Below, piece after piece: positions 44,859 to 54,171 of a stretch of 64,000 nt of DNA. The DNA is taken from the NCBI RefSeq assembly GCF_002563855.1, contig NZ_PDJQ01000001.1, positions 806,001 to 870,000 of the forward strand. The letters are read 5' to 3'. Position numbers and translations under genes: made by a program. The notes beneath the pieces were generated by a model, which was given only the letters and a program-made list of their open reading frames with translations, was not told the DNA's origin and made no database searches. Numbering within the stretch: position 1 is the stretch's first letter; every line of letters starts with the position of its first letter. The stretch comes from Tepidiforma thermophila (GTDB lineage Bacteria > Chloroflexota > Dehalococcoidia > Tepidiformales > Tepidiformaceae).

Positions 44859-46028
44859 ATGCAGCTCCGCGATACCCCCGAACAGGCCGCCTGGCGCGAG
44901 GAAGTCCGCGCCTTCATCCGCGACAACCTCCCTGCCGAGATCCGCGGCGTCACCGGCTTCTTCTACGACCCGCGCACCAACCCTGCCTTCGGCCAGTGGC
45001 GCGACGCCCTCGTCCGCCGCGGCTGGATCGCCCCCGCCTGGCCGAAGGAGTACGGCGGCGCCGGCATGACCGTCGTCGAGCAATTCATCCTCAACCAGGA
45101 GTTCGCCGAAGCCGGCGCCCCGCAGCCAGGCGGCCTCGGCGTCATGATGCTCGGCCCGACCCTCATCACCCACGGCACCGAAGAGCAGAAGCGCGAACAC
45201 CTCCCCCGCATCCTCAGCGGCGAAGTCATCTGGTGCCAGGGCTACTCTGAACCCGGCGCCGGCTCCGACCTCGCCTCCCTCCAGACCCGCGCTGTCCGCG
45301 ACGGCGACGACTTCATCATCAACGGCCAGAAGATCTGGACCTCCTTCGCCCACTTCGCCGACTGGTGCTTCCTCCTCGCCCGCACCGACCCCGACGCCCC
45401 CAAGCACCGCGGCATCACCTACTTCCTCGTCGATATGAAGTCGCCCGGCATCACTGTCCGTCCCCTCGTCAACATGGCCGGCGGCCACGACTTCAACGAA
45501 GTGTTCTTCGAAGACGTCCGCGTCCCGGCCCGCAACGTCGTCGGCGAGGTCAACCGCGGCTGGTACGTCGGCGCCACCACCCTCGATTTCGAGCGCTCTT
45601 CCATCGGCACCGCCGTCGGCCAGCGGAAGAGCATCGAACGGTACACCGCCTGGCTCCGCGAACACCGTGCCGAACTGCCGCCCTCCACCGCCGCGGCCGC
45701 CCGCCTCGCCTGGGCCGACCGTGCCGTCGAGGTGCAGGTTCTCACCCTCCTCGCCTACCGCATCATCAGCATGCAGGCCGCCGGCAAGATCCCGAACGCC
45801 GAGGCGTCGATCGCCAAGCTCTTCACCTCGGAAACCGGCCAGCGCATCGCCCATACCGCCCTCCGCATGCTCGGCACCGCCGGCGTCCTCATGGACCGCT
45901 CCGCGCCGTTCAAAGGCGAAGCCGCCCGCGCCTACCTCAACGCCGTCTCGCTCACCATCGCCGGCGGCACCAGCGAAATCCAGCGCAACATCATCGCCCA
46001 GCGCGGTCTCGGTCTCCCGCGCGACTGA
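44859..46028 (+). CDS. Acyl-CoA dehydrogenase
   Basis: 389 residues. Family signatures GYSEPGAGSDLASLQT (FAD/substrate contact) and the late GGTSEIQRNIIAQRGLGLPRD (C-terminal FAD-binding segment). Oxidises an acyl-CoA to the enoyl-CoA. Cotranscribed with the P450, pointing to oxidation of a side chain or alicyclic acid. Confidence 0.92.
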   Translation: MQLRDTPEQAAWREEVRAFIRDNLPAEIRGVTGFFYDPRTNPAFGQWRDALVRRGWIAPAWPKEYGGAGMTVVEQFILNQEFAEAGAPQPGGLGVMMLGPTLITHGTEEQKREHLPRILSGEVIWCQGYSEPGAGSDLASLQTRAVRDGDDFIINGQKIWTSFAHFADWCFLLARTDPDAPKHRGITYFLVDMKSPGITVRPLVNMAGGHDFNEVFFEDVRVPARNVVGEVNRGWYVGATTLDFERSSIGTAVGQRKSIERYTAWLREHRAELPPSTAAAARLAWADRAVEVQVLTLLAYRIISMQAAGKIPNAEASIAKLFTSETGQRIAHTALRMLGTAGVLMDRSAPFKGEAARAYLNAVSLTIAGGTSEIQRNIIAQRGLGLPRD

Positions 46029-46040
46029 CGTCAGGCTTGC

Positions 46041-46074
46041 CGGGGTGGGGGCCGGGACCTCGGCCCCCACCCCG
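46041..46074. terminator. Bidirectional hairpin terminator
   Basis: A perfect 14-bp GC stem (CGGGGTGGGGGCCG and its complement) with a 6-base loop, placed exactly between the convergent acyl-CoA dehydrogenase and ThuA-like genes. Confidence 0.8.
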
Positions 46075-46076
46075 CC

Positions 46077-46868
46077 TCACAGCAGCGGGTACTCGCCCTT
46101 CGCCCAGCGGATCCCCCGCCGCAGCAGCTCCACGTACTCCGGCACCTCCCACGACCCCGGCTCGAACCGCGGGTACTCCGGGAACTGGAACCGCCCCGCC
46201 GCGCTCCCGAACGCCTGCCCGCCCGGGGCGACCAGCATGTCGTATCGGCGCCGCCGGTGCCCCGGCGTCAGGTAGAGCACCGCCCCCTCCCCGAACGGGT
46301 GCAGGTACAGCACCGGCCACTCCCGCTCCTCCGGCCACGACGATTCCGCGAAGCCCGGCGCCTCGCCCCCGAACCGCGTCGCCAGCAGCGGCCGGACCTC
46401 CCCGTGGTACTCGCACAGGTACAGCTCTTCTCCCTCGCCGGTCTCCCAGCGCCCCAGCCCCTCTACCAGCGGGTGCTCCGCCACCGGCCACACCGGGTAG
46501 CGCCCCACCGGCGGGTGCGCGATGAACTGGCTCCCCAGCGTCTCCATGTACCTGCGCAGAATCCGCGGGCTGTGCACCCCGTCCGGCTCCATCTCGAACA
46601 CCGCGTTCGTCCCGTGGAGCGCGAACCACCGCCCCCCGCGCTCCACGAACCGGGCCAGGTTCTCCACCTCGGCCTCGCTCGGGCGCAGGTCGCACGTGTA
46701 CGTCACCAGGAACCGGCAGCCCGCGATCCCGTCGATATCCCGGAAATCGCGCCCCACCAGCACCCGCACGTCCTCGTGCTCCGCCAGCAGCTCCAGCAGC
46801 CGCAGCCGCGGGTAGTCGAAATCGTGCCAGTTCCCCCCGCAGACGAGATAGCCGTCGATCCGGCCCAT
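46077..46868 (-). CDS. ThuA-like protein (class I glutamine amidotransferase fold)
   Basis: 263 residues. The ThuA features are YLVCGGNWHDFD near the start, LVTYTCDLRPSEAEVENL and the WFALHGTNAVF and YLTPGHRRRRYDM segments. Members are linked to carbohydrate or unknown catabolism and lack the amidotransferase triad. First-read as the last gene of a minus-strand run of four (SDR, PEP enzyme and SDR upstream). Confidence 0.8.
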   Translation of the reverse strand: MGRIDGYLVCGGNWHDFDYPRLRLLELLAEHEDVRVLVGRDFRDIDGIAGCRFLVTYTCDLRPSEAEVENLARFVERGGRWFALHGTNAVFEMEPDGVHSPRILRRYMETLGSQFIAHPPVGRYPVWPVAEHPLVEGLGRWETGEGEELYLCEYHGEVRPLLATRFGGEAPGFAESSWPEEREWPVLYLHPFGEGAVLYLTPGHRRRRYDMLVAPGGQAFGSAAGRFQFPEYPRFEPGSWEVPEYVELLRRGIRWAKGEYPLL

Positions 46869-46901
46869 CGCGCACCCTCCTTCGCGCGTCGGCGCCCCGG
46901 G

Positions 46902-47660
46902 CTAGAAGTCCACCCGCTTCGTGAACCCGCCATCGACCACCAGGTTCACCCCGGTAATCCACGAGGCTGCCGGGCTCGCCAGGAATGCCACCGCCCGCGC
47001 CACCTCCTCCGGCGTGCCCATCCGCCCCATCGGCTGCTGCTTCAGCGTCGCCTCATAGAACTGCGGCATCGCCTGCCTGATCATCGCCCACGGCCCGCCC
47101 TCGAAGTAAATCGGCCCCGGCGAGACCACGTTCACCCGGATCCCCTTCGGCGCGTACGCCTGCGAGAGCGCATTCGCGTAGTTGATCAGCGCCGCCTTCA
47201 TCGCCCCGTAGCCGTTCGGCTGCCCGAACGTCTCCACGGCCGCCGTCGTGCTGATGAACACCACCGCCGGGGCATCCGACTTCTCGAGGAACGGCCGGGC
47301 CGCCTCGAACCCGCGGACCGCCCCCAGCATGTCCACCTCGAAGTTCTGCACGAACCCCTGCTCGCCCGGCGCCGCGCCCCCGCTCGTGTTGCTGACGAAG
47401 ATGTCGATCCCGCCCAGCTGCTCCCCGGCCCGCGCAATCCAGGCGATGTACTCATCCCGCTTCCCCACGTCGACCGGCTCCGCGACGACCGTCACACCAT
47501 GGCGGCGCAACTCCTCCGCGGCCGCGTTCAGCCCATCCGGCGTCCGCGCGCAGATGCCCAGGTGCACGCCCTCCGCCGCCAGCGTCTCGGCGATCGCCCG
47601 CCCGATGCCGCGGCTTGCACCCGTAATCAGCGCACGCTTTCCCTTCAGACCAAGATCCAT
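46902..47660 (-). CDS. Short-chain dehydrogenase/reductase
   Basis: 252 residues. Cofactor motif [14 protein letters not shown] near residue 14 and catalytic YGAMKAAL in place of the classic YxxxK with the preceding Ser region [11 protein letters not shown]-terminal [13 protein letters not shown] is the usual tail. Oxidises or reduces an intermediate of the catabolic island. Confidence 0.87.
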   Translation of the reverse strand: MDLGLKGKRALITGASRGIGRAIAETLAAEGVHLGICARTPDGLNAAAEELRRHGVTVVAEPVDVGKRDEYIAWIARAGEQLGGIDIFVSNTSGGAAPGEQGFVQNFEVDMLGAVRGFEAARPFLEKSDAPAVVFISTTAAVETFGQPNGYGAMKAALINYANALSQAYAPKGIRVNVVSPGPIYFEGGPWAMIRQAMPQFYEATLKQQPMGRMGTPEEVARAVAFLASPAASWITGVNLVVDGGFTKRVDF

Positions 47661-47708
47661 CTCACACTGCTCCTTCCCGGGATTCGCTCCCGAACAATAC
47701 CGAGTGGT

Positions 47709-49424
47709 TCACGCCAGGGTGACCGTCCCCGTATCGCCGTCGACGGTCACCAGCTGGCCCTCGCGGATGACCCGCGTGGCGTCCTTCGCCCCGACGACCG
47801 CCGGGATGCCGTACTCCCGCGCCACAATCGCCGCGTGGCTCAGCATCCCCCCGGTCTCCACTACCAGCGCAGCGGCCGGTACGAACAGCGGCGCCATCGG
47901 CGCATCGAACACCGGCAGCACCAGCACCTCGCCGGGCTGCACCTCCGTTTCCAGCGCCGCATCCACGCTCGCGATCACGCGGGCTGGGCCCGTCGCCTTC
48001 CCGGGGCTGACGCCCTGCCCGTGCAGCGCCGCCGCGCCCGGCCCGGCCGCCTCGCCGACGGGCACCAGCTGCGTCGGCAGCTCGAACACTCCCTCCGGCA
48101 GCCGGTAGCCCTCCAGCCGGCGGTACTCCTCCTGCCGCTCCCTCACCGCTGCTTTTGCTGCGGCCGGGTCGAGCGTTTCGAACTGGCGCACCTCCGCCAG
48201 CCGCAGGAAGAACACGTCCTCCGTCTGCTCCAGCGCGCCCCGCTGCACCAGCCGCCGCCCGATCTCCAGGAGCGGCGGCCGGAACGCCCGGCAGGCCCGC
48301 GCCCAGTTCGCTTTCGTCCCTTCGCGCCCGCGGTTCAGCCGCTGCGCCATCACCAGCGTCTCCCGGAACTGGCGGCGCACCCGGTTCGGCAGCAGGCTCT
48401 CCACCCGCGCCTCCAGCCGCTCCCGCGCTGCCGCCGTCCGCGCTTCCTTCCGGTGCGGGTCCGCCGAAGCCGGCGCCGCCATATCGGCCCGCAGCGCCCC
48501 GAGCAGGAAGCCCGGCGCCTCGTCCCACGTCGGCGTGGAGGGGTCGGTCTCCCGCTGTCCGCGGTAGCCGTACTCCCGGATCAGCTCCCGGTAGCGCGTC
48601 GCGAACGCCTCCCACGCCGGCGAAACGGGCGCCGCCAGCCGCGCCAGCAGCGCCTCCGTCGGCAGCTCCGCGAACGCCGCCGCGATCGCCGCGCTGTGCC
48701 GCCCTGCCCGCGCGAGGTCCCACGTTGCCTTCCCGGGCTTCGCGCTCTCCACATCCCGCAGCGCGCTCGTCAGCGTCGTGACCCAGGTCGCCGGGTGCTT
48801 CGGCACGTGCTGGTCCAGCAGCCCCGACAGGATGCCGGTGTACTCCGCACCCCCGACCGACACGATCACGTGCGAAACGAACAGCCCGGCGACAACCTCG
48901 ATGTTCTCGTCGATCGCCCGCAGCAGCTCATCCGCCCGGAGCCGCGGGTATTCCCGCGCCCACGCCTGCCGGTACGCCTTCGTCGAAATCTCCGCCCCGC
49001 GCGCAATCTCCCGCTCGGCGTTCCGCCAGCGCGCCATGATCCGCCGGCGGGCAGCCTTCGCCCGCTCAATGTCCTGCGCCTGTCCCGCCGTCAGCTCCTC
49101 CCCCTCGACGAACTGCTGGAGCATGTCCGTCCCGCCGCCCACCTGGTAGGTTGACGTAATCGCCATCGACCACGCCACACCGAGCGTCCAGCGGCCGCCG
49201 ACCACCCCGAGCACGTTCATCGCCGGCGGCGGCGCCGTCGGCACCAGGTCGAGCACGCCCAGCTCCTCCGCCATCCGCGTCGTGAACCGGTAGTCCCACT
49301 GGTTGATCAGGTCCGCCGTCAGCGGTTTGATGACCCCCGGCAGCACCTCCTCCACGTTCCCGGTCGTCACCAGCCGGTAGCGCGGGTTCGGGTCCGCATC
49401 CCACGAGCACAGCTTCTCCGTCAT
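47709..49424 (-). CDS. PEP-utilising enzyme lacking the ATP-grasp domain (rifampin-phosphotransferase-like)
   Basis: 571 residues. The C-terminal swivelling domain carries the phospho-His motif GGMLSHAAIVARE near residue 525 and the preceding GKATGPARV strand. The middle domain contains EYGYRGQRETD..TPTWDE, like the substrate domain of rifampin phosphotransferases. No N-terminal ATP-grasp domain is present in the frame or nearby, so it needs a partner or phosphorylates by another route. Sits in the minus-strand catabolic run. Confidence 0.78.
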   Translation of the reverse strand: MTEKLCSWDADPNPRYRLVTTGNVEEVLPGVIKPLTADLINQWDYRFTTRMAEELGVLDLVPTAPPPAMNVLGVVGGRWTLGVAWSMAITSTYQVGGGTDMLQQFVEGEELTAGQAQDIERAKAARRRIMARWRNAEREIARGAEISTKAYRQAWAREYPRLRADELLRAIDENIEVVAGLFVSHVIVSVGGAEYTGILSGLLDQHVPKHPATWVTTLTSALRDVESAKPGKATWDLARAGRHSAAIAAAFAELPTEALLARLAAPVSPAWEAFATRYRELIREYGYRGQRETDPSTPTWDEAPGFLLGALRADMAAPASADPHRKEARTAAARERLEARVESLLPNRVRRQFRETLVMAQRLNRGREGTKANWARACRAFRPPLLEIGRRLVQRGALEQTEDVFFLRLAEVRQFETLDPAAAKAAVRERQEEYRRLEGYRLPEGVFELPTQLVPVGEAAGPGAAALHGQGVSPGKATGPARVIASVDAALETEVQPGEVLVLPVFDAPMAPLFVPAAALVVETGGMLSHAAIVAREYGIPAVVGAKDATRVIREGQLVTVDGDTGTVTLA

Positions 49425-49436
49425 TCGTCTGCCCCC

Positions 49437-50222
49437 TCAGTACTGTGCCGTGCCGCAATCGACCGAGATGCACGCGCCCGTGATCCCGGCCCCCGCCTCG
49501 CTCGCCAGCAGGAGCGCAACGGCGGCCACCTGCTCGACCGTATTGATCTCCCCGGTCGCCGTCTTCGCTTTGAAGATCTTTTCCACCATCTCGTCGAGCC
49601 CCGAGAGCCCCATCGCCTTCGCGGTCGCATCGCCGGAATCCCGCACCGCGTCGGTGATGATCAGCCCCGGGCAGATCGCGTTGCACGTGATCCCCAGCCG
49701 CCCCACCTCGAGCGCTGTCGTCTTCGTCAACCCGTTCACCCCGTGCTTCGCCGCCACGTACCCGGCCATCCCGGCCGCCCCCTGCTTCCCCTCCACCGAC
49801 GAGATGTTGATGATCCGGCCCCAGCCGCGCGGGATCATCTGCTGGAGCGCCCATTTCGTCCCGTAGAACACCCCGCCCAGGTTCCAGCGGATATCGTTCT
49901 CCCACGCATCGTCATCGAGGTGCGCGATGGGCGCCGGCCGGGTAATCCCGCCCGCGTTGTTCACCATGATGTCGAGCCTGCCCCACCGCTCGACGGCCGT
50001 GTCGACCAGCCGCTTCACATCCGCGCTGTTCCGGGCGTCGCCCTGCACGAAGACTGCCCGGTCGCCCGCGCACAGCTCGGCGAGCGCCTGCTCCCCCTTC
50101 TTCGCGTCTCGCCCGTTGAAGGCCACCATCGCGCCTTCCCGCAGGAAGGCTTCCACCAGCCCCCTGCCGATCCCGCGGCTGCCGCCGGTGACCGCGGCCA
50201 CCTTCCCTTCGAGCACCTGCAT
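49437..50222 (-). CDS. Short-chain dehydrogenase/reductase
   Basis: 261 residues starting at 50222. TGGSRGIGRGLVE cofactor motif, NNAGGITRPAPIA, catalytic Ser in INISSVEG and YVAAKHGV, and C-terminal ACISVDCGTAQY. Classical NAD(P)-dependent SDR. Preceded by the island's operator F; first gene of the SDR-PEP enzyme-SDR-ThuA run. Confidence 0.9.
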   Translation of the reverse strand: MQVLEGKVAAVTGGSRGIGRGLVEAFLREGAMVAFNGRDAKKGEQALAELCAGDRAVFVQGDARNSADVKRLVDTAVERWGRLDIMVNNAGGITRPAPIAHLDDDAWENDIRWNLGGVFYGTKWALQQMIPRGWGRIINISSVEGKQGAAGMAGYVAAKHGVNGLTKTTALEVGRLGITCNAICPGLIITDAVRDSGDATAKAMGLSGLDEMVEKIFKAKTATGEINTVEQVAAVALLLASEAGAGITGACISVDCGTAQY

Positions 50223-50305
50223 CTGCGTCCCTCCATCTGCCGCAGGGCGCGCTCAACCCACGCCCTGCGCTGCTGCCGGACGCTTTTACCACATTGCCCG
50301 AAAGT

Positions 50306-50321
50306 TTGGAAGAGCGGCCAA
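50306..50321 (-). promoter_or_regulatory. Operator F upstream of the SDR run
   Basis: TTGGAAGAGCGGCCAA, member of the shared 16-bp family. On the minus strand a TTCCAA, 17 bases, TAAAAG pair overlaps it, so it would cover the -35 region rather than the start site. Confidence 0.6.
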
Positions 50322-50327
50322 GGAACT

Positions 50328-50348
50328 GGCCGGGGCTGGCCCCCGGCC
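50328..50348 (-). terminator. Hairpin terminator after the TetR gene
   Basis: GGCCGGGG / CCCCGGCC, 8-bp perfect stem and 5-base loop, 9 bases after the TetR stop codon and just before operator F. No U-run. Confidence 0.55.
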
Positions 50349-50356
50349 CCGCAGGC

Positions 50357-51010
50357 TCAGCCGTCGAGGCTCGCCGTCACCGGCGTTGCCAGGCCCGTCA
50401 CCGGGTCCACCCCCTCCGCCACCAGGTACCGCATCAGCATGTCAACCGTCTGCCGCTCCGTCTCCTCCAGGTCGAACGCCCCCGGCTCGAGCAGCCACTG
50501 CAGCGCTACCCCGGTCACGGCGCCGATGTGCCGCGCCGCCGCTGCGTCCGCGTCCAGGTCGGCACGGAACACCCCGGCCCGCTGGCCCGCCCGGATCGCC
50601 GCCGCCGTCGTCCGCCGGAATCCCTCCCACAGCGCCCGGATCTCGTCGCCCAGCCGCGGGTCGCGTTTCGCGCTCGCCGTGAACTGGACGAACACTTCGT
50701 ACGGCACCGGGTTCACCTTCGCCAGCTCAATCGAGATCCGCGTCACCGCCCGCATCGTCGCGACCGGGTTCTGCCCCTCGAACTGCGCCTGCGCCACCGA
50801 CTCATTGAAAATCTCCTGGCAGCGCGCCAGCACCCCCGAAAGCAGGTCCGCCTTGTCCCTGAAGTGGTACGAGACCAGCCCCCGGCTCACCTCCGCCCGC
50901 CGGGTCGCTTCGTCGATCGAGGTCTCCGCCCAGCCCTTCTCGGCCATCACCGCCACGGCTGCATCGATGATCTGTCTCCGTCGAATTGCGTTGATGTCCA
51001 ATCGTGCCAT
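50357..51010 (-). CDS. TetR family transcriptional regulator
   Basis: 217 residues. The HTH is in residues ~12-60 (RRRQIIDAAVAVMAEKGW, and VSRGLVSYHFRDKADLL), with a large helical ligand domain (QWLLEPGAF). It is the only TetR-type regulator in the catabolic island and lies between two operator-bearing transcription units, so it is the best candidate to bind the 16-bp motif. The ligand is likely a substrate or CoA-ester of the pathway. Confidence 0.92.
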   Translation of the reverse strand: MARLDINAIRRRQIIDAAVAVMAEKGWAETSIDEATRRAEVSRGLVSYHFRDKADLLSGVLARCQEIFNESVAQAQFEGQNPVATMRAVTRISIELAKVNPVPYEVFVQFTASAKRDPRLGDEIRALWEGFRRTTAAAIRAGQRAGVFRADLDADAAAARHIGAVTGVALQWLLEPGAFDLEETERQTVDMLMRYLVAEGVDPVTGLATPVTASLDG

Positions 51011-51119
51011 CGTTCAATGCCCTCGCGGGGGGCAGTTCCCCCGTGGTGGTTGCCTGTCTAACTTTTAGGCTAGCAGGCCGAAGCCCTGTACGCCCCTTTT
51101 CCTCCCCTCCGCGTTTCGC

Positions 51120-51152
51120 TACAGTTACGCGCGCAGTTGGACGGCCAGCCAA
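51120..51152 (+). promoter_or_regulatory. Promoter -10 and operator B of the dehydrogenase-complex operon
   Basis: TACAGT (51120-51125) followed 11 bases later by TTGGACGGCCAGCCAA (51137-51152), the most symmetrical copy of the motif. The -35 is weak (TTTTCC), suggesting need for an activator or a different sigma factor. Confidence 0.65.
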
Positions 51153-51166
51153 ATTCCCTTCCGGTG

Positions 51167-52141
51167 ATGCCAATGACCCCCGCGCCCGAGACCCTCCTCG
51201 ACCTCCACCGCCGCATGCTCCGCATCCGCCTCTTCGAAGAGGAAGCTGGCCGCCTCTCCGAGGCCGGCCGCATCCCCGGCGCACTCCACCTCTACGTCGG
51301 CGAAGAGGCCGTCGCCGCCGGCGTCGCCGCCCACCTCGGCCCCGGCGACCAGGTCACCAGCACCCACCGCGGCCACGGCCACCTCGTCGCCGTCGGCGGC
51401 GACTTCCGCCGCATGTTCGCCGAGCTCTTCGGTCGCGCCACCGGCTACTGCCGCGGCAAGGGCGGCTCCATGCACATCGCCGATATGGACCTCGGCATGC
51501 TCGGCGCCAACGGCATCGTCGGCGGCGGCCCGCCCATCGCCGTCGGCGCAGCCTTCTCCAACAAATACCGCAAGACCCAGAACGTCACCGCCTGCTTCTT
51601 CGGCGACGGCGCCTCCAACGAGGGCAGCTTCCACGAAGCCGCGAACATGGCCGGCCTCTACCGCCTCCCCCTCATCTTCGTTTGCGAAAACAACGGCTTC
51701 GGCGAGTTCACCCGCCAGGACCGCCACCAGGCCATCCGCGATATCGCCGACCGCGCCGCCGGCTACGGGTTCCCCGGCGTCGTCGTCGACGGCATGGACG
51801 TCATCGCCGTCTACGAGGCCGCCGGCGAAGCCATCGCACGCGCCCGCCGCGGCGAAGGCCCCACCCTCCTCGAGTGCAAAACCTATCGCTTCTACGACCA
51901 CGTCGGCGTCCGCGGCATGGGCGTCGTCTACCGCTCCGACGACGAGGTCCGCGCCTGGCGCGAGCGCGACCCCATCACCCTCCTCGAACGCCGCCTCGCC
52001 GAGCTCGGCATCCTCGATGCCGCCGGCGCTGCCGCCGTCCGCGACCAGGTCCAGGCGGAAGTCCGCGAGGCTGTCGCCTTCGCCGAGTCGAGCCCCTTCC
52101 CCGACCCCTCCGCCCTCACCGAAGACGTCTACGCCAGCTAA
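51167..52141 (+). CDS. Thiamine-diphosphate E1 alpha subunit (pyruvate/acetoin dehydrogenase type)
   Basis: 324 residues from ATG at 51167 (ATG at 51173 is an alternative; neither has a strong SD). The ThDP/Mg motif GDGASNEGSFHEAAN begins near residue 146, with RGHGHL and GKGGSMH segments as in E1-alpha/AcoA. Decarboxylates or cleaves the substrate with ThDP and passes the acyl group to lipoyl-E2. First gene of a five-gene E1-AcoX-E2-E3 operon. Confidence 0.93.
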   Translation: MPMTPAPETLLDLHRRMLRIRLFEEEAGRLSEAGRIPGALHLYVGEEAVAAGVAAHLGPGDQVTSTHRGHGHLVAVGGDFRRMFAELFGRATGYCRGKGGSMHIADMDLGMLGANGIVGGGPPIAVGAAFSNKYRKTQNVTACFFGDGASNEGSFHEAANMAGLYRLPLIFVCENNGFGEFTRQDRHQAIRDIADRAAGYGFPGVVVDGMDVIAVYEAAGEAIARARRGEGPTLLECKTYRFYDHVGVRGMGVVYRSDDEVRAWRERDPITLLERRLAELGILDAAGAAAVRDQVQAEVREAVAFAESSPFPDPSALTEDVYAS

Positions 52142-52159
52142 CCCCCCGGAGCCCGTGCC

Positions 52160-53161
52160 ATGACTACCGCAACCGCCCAGCGCCAGCTCCCCGTCGTGAT
52201 GGCCATCAACGAGGCCCTCCGCCAGCTCATGCAGGAGGACCCGAACGTCTTCCTCGCCGGCGAAGATGTCGCCCTCTACGGCTCCGTCTTCGGCTTCAGC
52301 CGCGGCCTCCTCGATGAATTCGGCCCCGAACGCGTTGTCGATACCCCCATCTCCGAAGCCGCCCTCGTCGGCCTCGGCGTTGGCGCTGCCGCCACCGGCC
52401 TCCGCCCCATCATCGACATCATGTTCATGGACTTCATGGGCGTGGCCATGGACCAGATCGTCAACCAGGCCGCCAAGATGCGGTACATGTTCGGCGGCAA
52501 GGCCCGGCTCCCCCTCACCATCCACACCATGGCCGGCGCCGGCCTCAACCTCGCCGCCCAGCACTCCCAGTCCCTCGAAGCCTGGTTCTGCCACGTCCCG
52601 GGCCTCAAGGTCGTCATGGCCTCCGGCCCCTACGAAGCCAAAGGCCTCATCATCGCCGCCGTCCACGACGACAGCCCCGTGATCGTCGTCAACAACAAGG
52701 CGCTCCTCGGCCTCGCCGGTCACGTCCCCGAGGAGATGTACGAAATCCCCCTCGGCCAGGCCGCCGTCGTCCGCCCGGGCACGAACTTCACCATCATCGC
52801 GACCGGCCGCATGGTCCAGGAGAGCCTCGCCGCCGCCGAAAAACTGCTGGAGCACGGCATCGACGCCGAAGTCATCGACCCCCGCTCGCTCGTGCCCCTC
52901 GATACCGCGACCCTGGTCGAATCGGTCCGCAAGACCCACCGCGCCCTGGTCGTGCACGAGGCGGTCCGCTTCGGCGGGTTCGGCGCTGAGATCGCGGCCC
53001 AGCTCCAGGAGCTCGCCTTCGATTACCTCGATGCCCCGGTCGGCCGCGTCGGCGCACCCTTCTCCCCGGTCCCCTTCAGCCCTGCCCTCGAAGCCCACTA
53101 CGTCCCCAACGCCGACCGCATCGCCAGCGAAGTCCTCCGCCTTCTCGGCCGCGCCGGCTGA
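52160..53161 (+). CDS. Thiamine-diphosphate E1 beta subunit
   Basis: 333 residues. Conserved MAINEALRQLMQEDPNVFLAGEDV opening (here split: residues ~14-37) and AALVGLGVGAAATGLRPI, with the C-terminal transketolase-type EAVRFGGFGAEIAA and domain. Partner of the alpha subunit, 18 bases downstream. Confidence 0.92.
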   Translation: MTTATAQRQLPVVMAINEALRQLMQEDPNVFLAGEDVALYGSVFGFSRGLLDEFGPERVVDTPISEAALVGLGVGAAATGLRPIIDIMFMDFMGVAMDQIVNQAAKMRYMFGGKARLPLTIHTMAGAGLNLAAQHSQSLEAWFCHVPGLKVVMASGPYEAKGLIIAAVHDDSPVIVVNNKALLGLAGHVPEEMYEIPLGQAAVVRPGTNFTIIATGRMVQESLAAAEKLLEHGIDAEVIDPRSLVPLDTATLVESVRKTHRALVVHEAVRFGGFGAEIAAQLQELAFDYLDAPVGRVGAPFSPVPFSPALEAHYVPNADRIASEVLRLLGRAG

Positions 53162-53163
53162 CC

Positions 53164-54171
53164 ATGGAGCCCGGCATCCTCGGGGTCATCGCCAACCCGG
53201 CCTCCGGCAAGGACATCCGCCGCCTTATCGCCCACGCTGCCGTCGTCAGCGACGCCGCCAAGCGCGGCATCCTCCGCCGGCTGCTCATCGGCGCTGCCGC
53301 CGCCGGCGCCCGCCGCGTCCACTACCTCCCGGGGCCGCACCGCCTCGTTGAAGATGCCCTCGACGGCCTCGGCCTCCCCTTCGAGGCCGAGCCGCTGCCC
53401 GTCGACCTCACCGGGTCGGCGCTTGATACCCGCGCGGCGGCCCGCCTCCTCCGCGAGCGCGGGGCCGCCGCGGTGGTCGTGCTCGGCGGCGACGGCACCT
53501 GCCGGGCCGCGGCCGCCGGATGGCCGCATATCCCGCTGCTCCCCCTTTCCACCGGGACGAACAACGTCTTCCCCCTCACCTGCGAGCCGACGGTCGCCGG
53601 CCTCGCCGCCGGGCTCGTCGCCGCTGCCCGCGTCCCCCTCGACGACGCTGCCAACCCCTGCCCGCACATCCGCGTCGACGTCGAGGGCGAACCGCCCGAC
53701 ATCGCCCTCGTCGATGCCGCCCTCGTCACCGACCGCTTCACCGGCGCCCGCGCCGTCTGGAAACCGGCCGAGCTCGCCGCCGTCCTCCTCCTCCGCTCCG
53801 ACCCTGCCGTCACCGGCCTTGCGGCGATCGGCGGCATGCTCGGCCTGCCCGGCCCCGGAGCAGGCGCCCTCGCCATCGATATCGGTGAGCCCGGCCGGGA
53901 GGTCCGCGTCCCCCTCGCCCCCGGGCTCGTCGTCCCCGTCTCCGTCCGCAGCCACCGCGAGGTGCCCTTCGGCGAGGCCATCGAATGGCGCGGCCCGGGC
54001 ATCCTCGCCCTCGACGGCGAACGCGAGCGCCGTCTCCTTCCCGGCCAGCGCGCCAGCCTCGTCCCCTGCGCCGACGGCCCCCTCCTTCTCGATCCCGGCC
54101 GCATCCTCCGCCTGGCTGCCGCGGCCGGGCTTTTCATTGAAGTCCCCTGCGGAGCGTCCTATGCCGACTGA
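53164..54171 (+). CDS. acoX: AcoX-like NAD-kinase-fold protein
   Basis: 335 residues. N-terminal IANPASGKDIRR and the nucleotide-binding GGDGT (in LGGDGTCRA, near residue 105), as in ATP-NAD kinases and in AcoX of acetoin operons. AcoX is retained in acetoin dehydrogenase clusters but not essential to the reaction. Its presence favours an acetoin/2,3-dione-type substrate over pyruvate. Overlaps the E2 start by 11 bases. Confidence 0.85.
   Translation: MEPGILGVIANPASGKDIRRLIAHAAVVSDAAKRGILRRLLIGAAAAGARRVHYLPGPHRLVEDALDGLGLPFEAEPLPVDLTGSALDTRAAARLLRERGAAAVVVLGGDGTCRAAAAGWPHIPLLPLSTGTNNVFPLTCEPTVAGLAAGLVAAARVPLDDAANPCPHIRVDVEGEPPDIALVDAALVTDRFTGARAVWKPAELAAVLLLRSDPAVTGLAAIGGMLGLPGPGAGALAIDIGEPGREVRVPLAPGLVVPVSVRSHREVPFGEAIEWRGPGILALDGERERRLLPGQRASLVPCADGPLLLDPGRILRLAAAAGLFIEVPCGASYAD

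Noticed and set aside
51050-51080. A copy of the island operator upstream of the TetR gene
   Set aside because: Only weak partial symmetry around CTAACTTTTAG; it does not fit the YTGGMC-N4-RGCCAA pattern.
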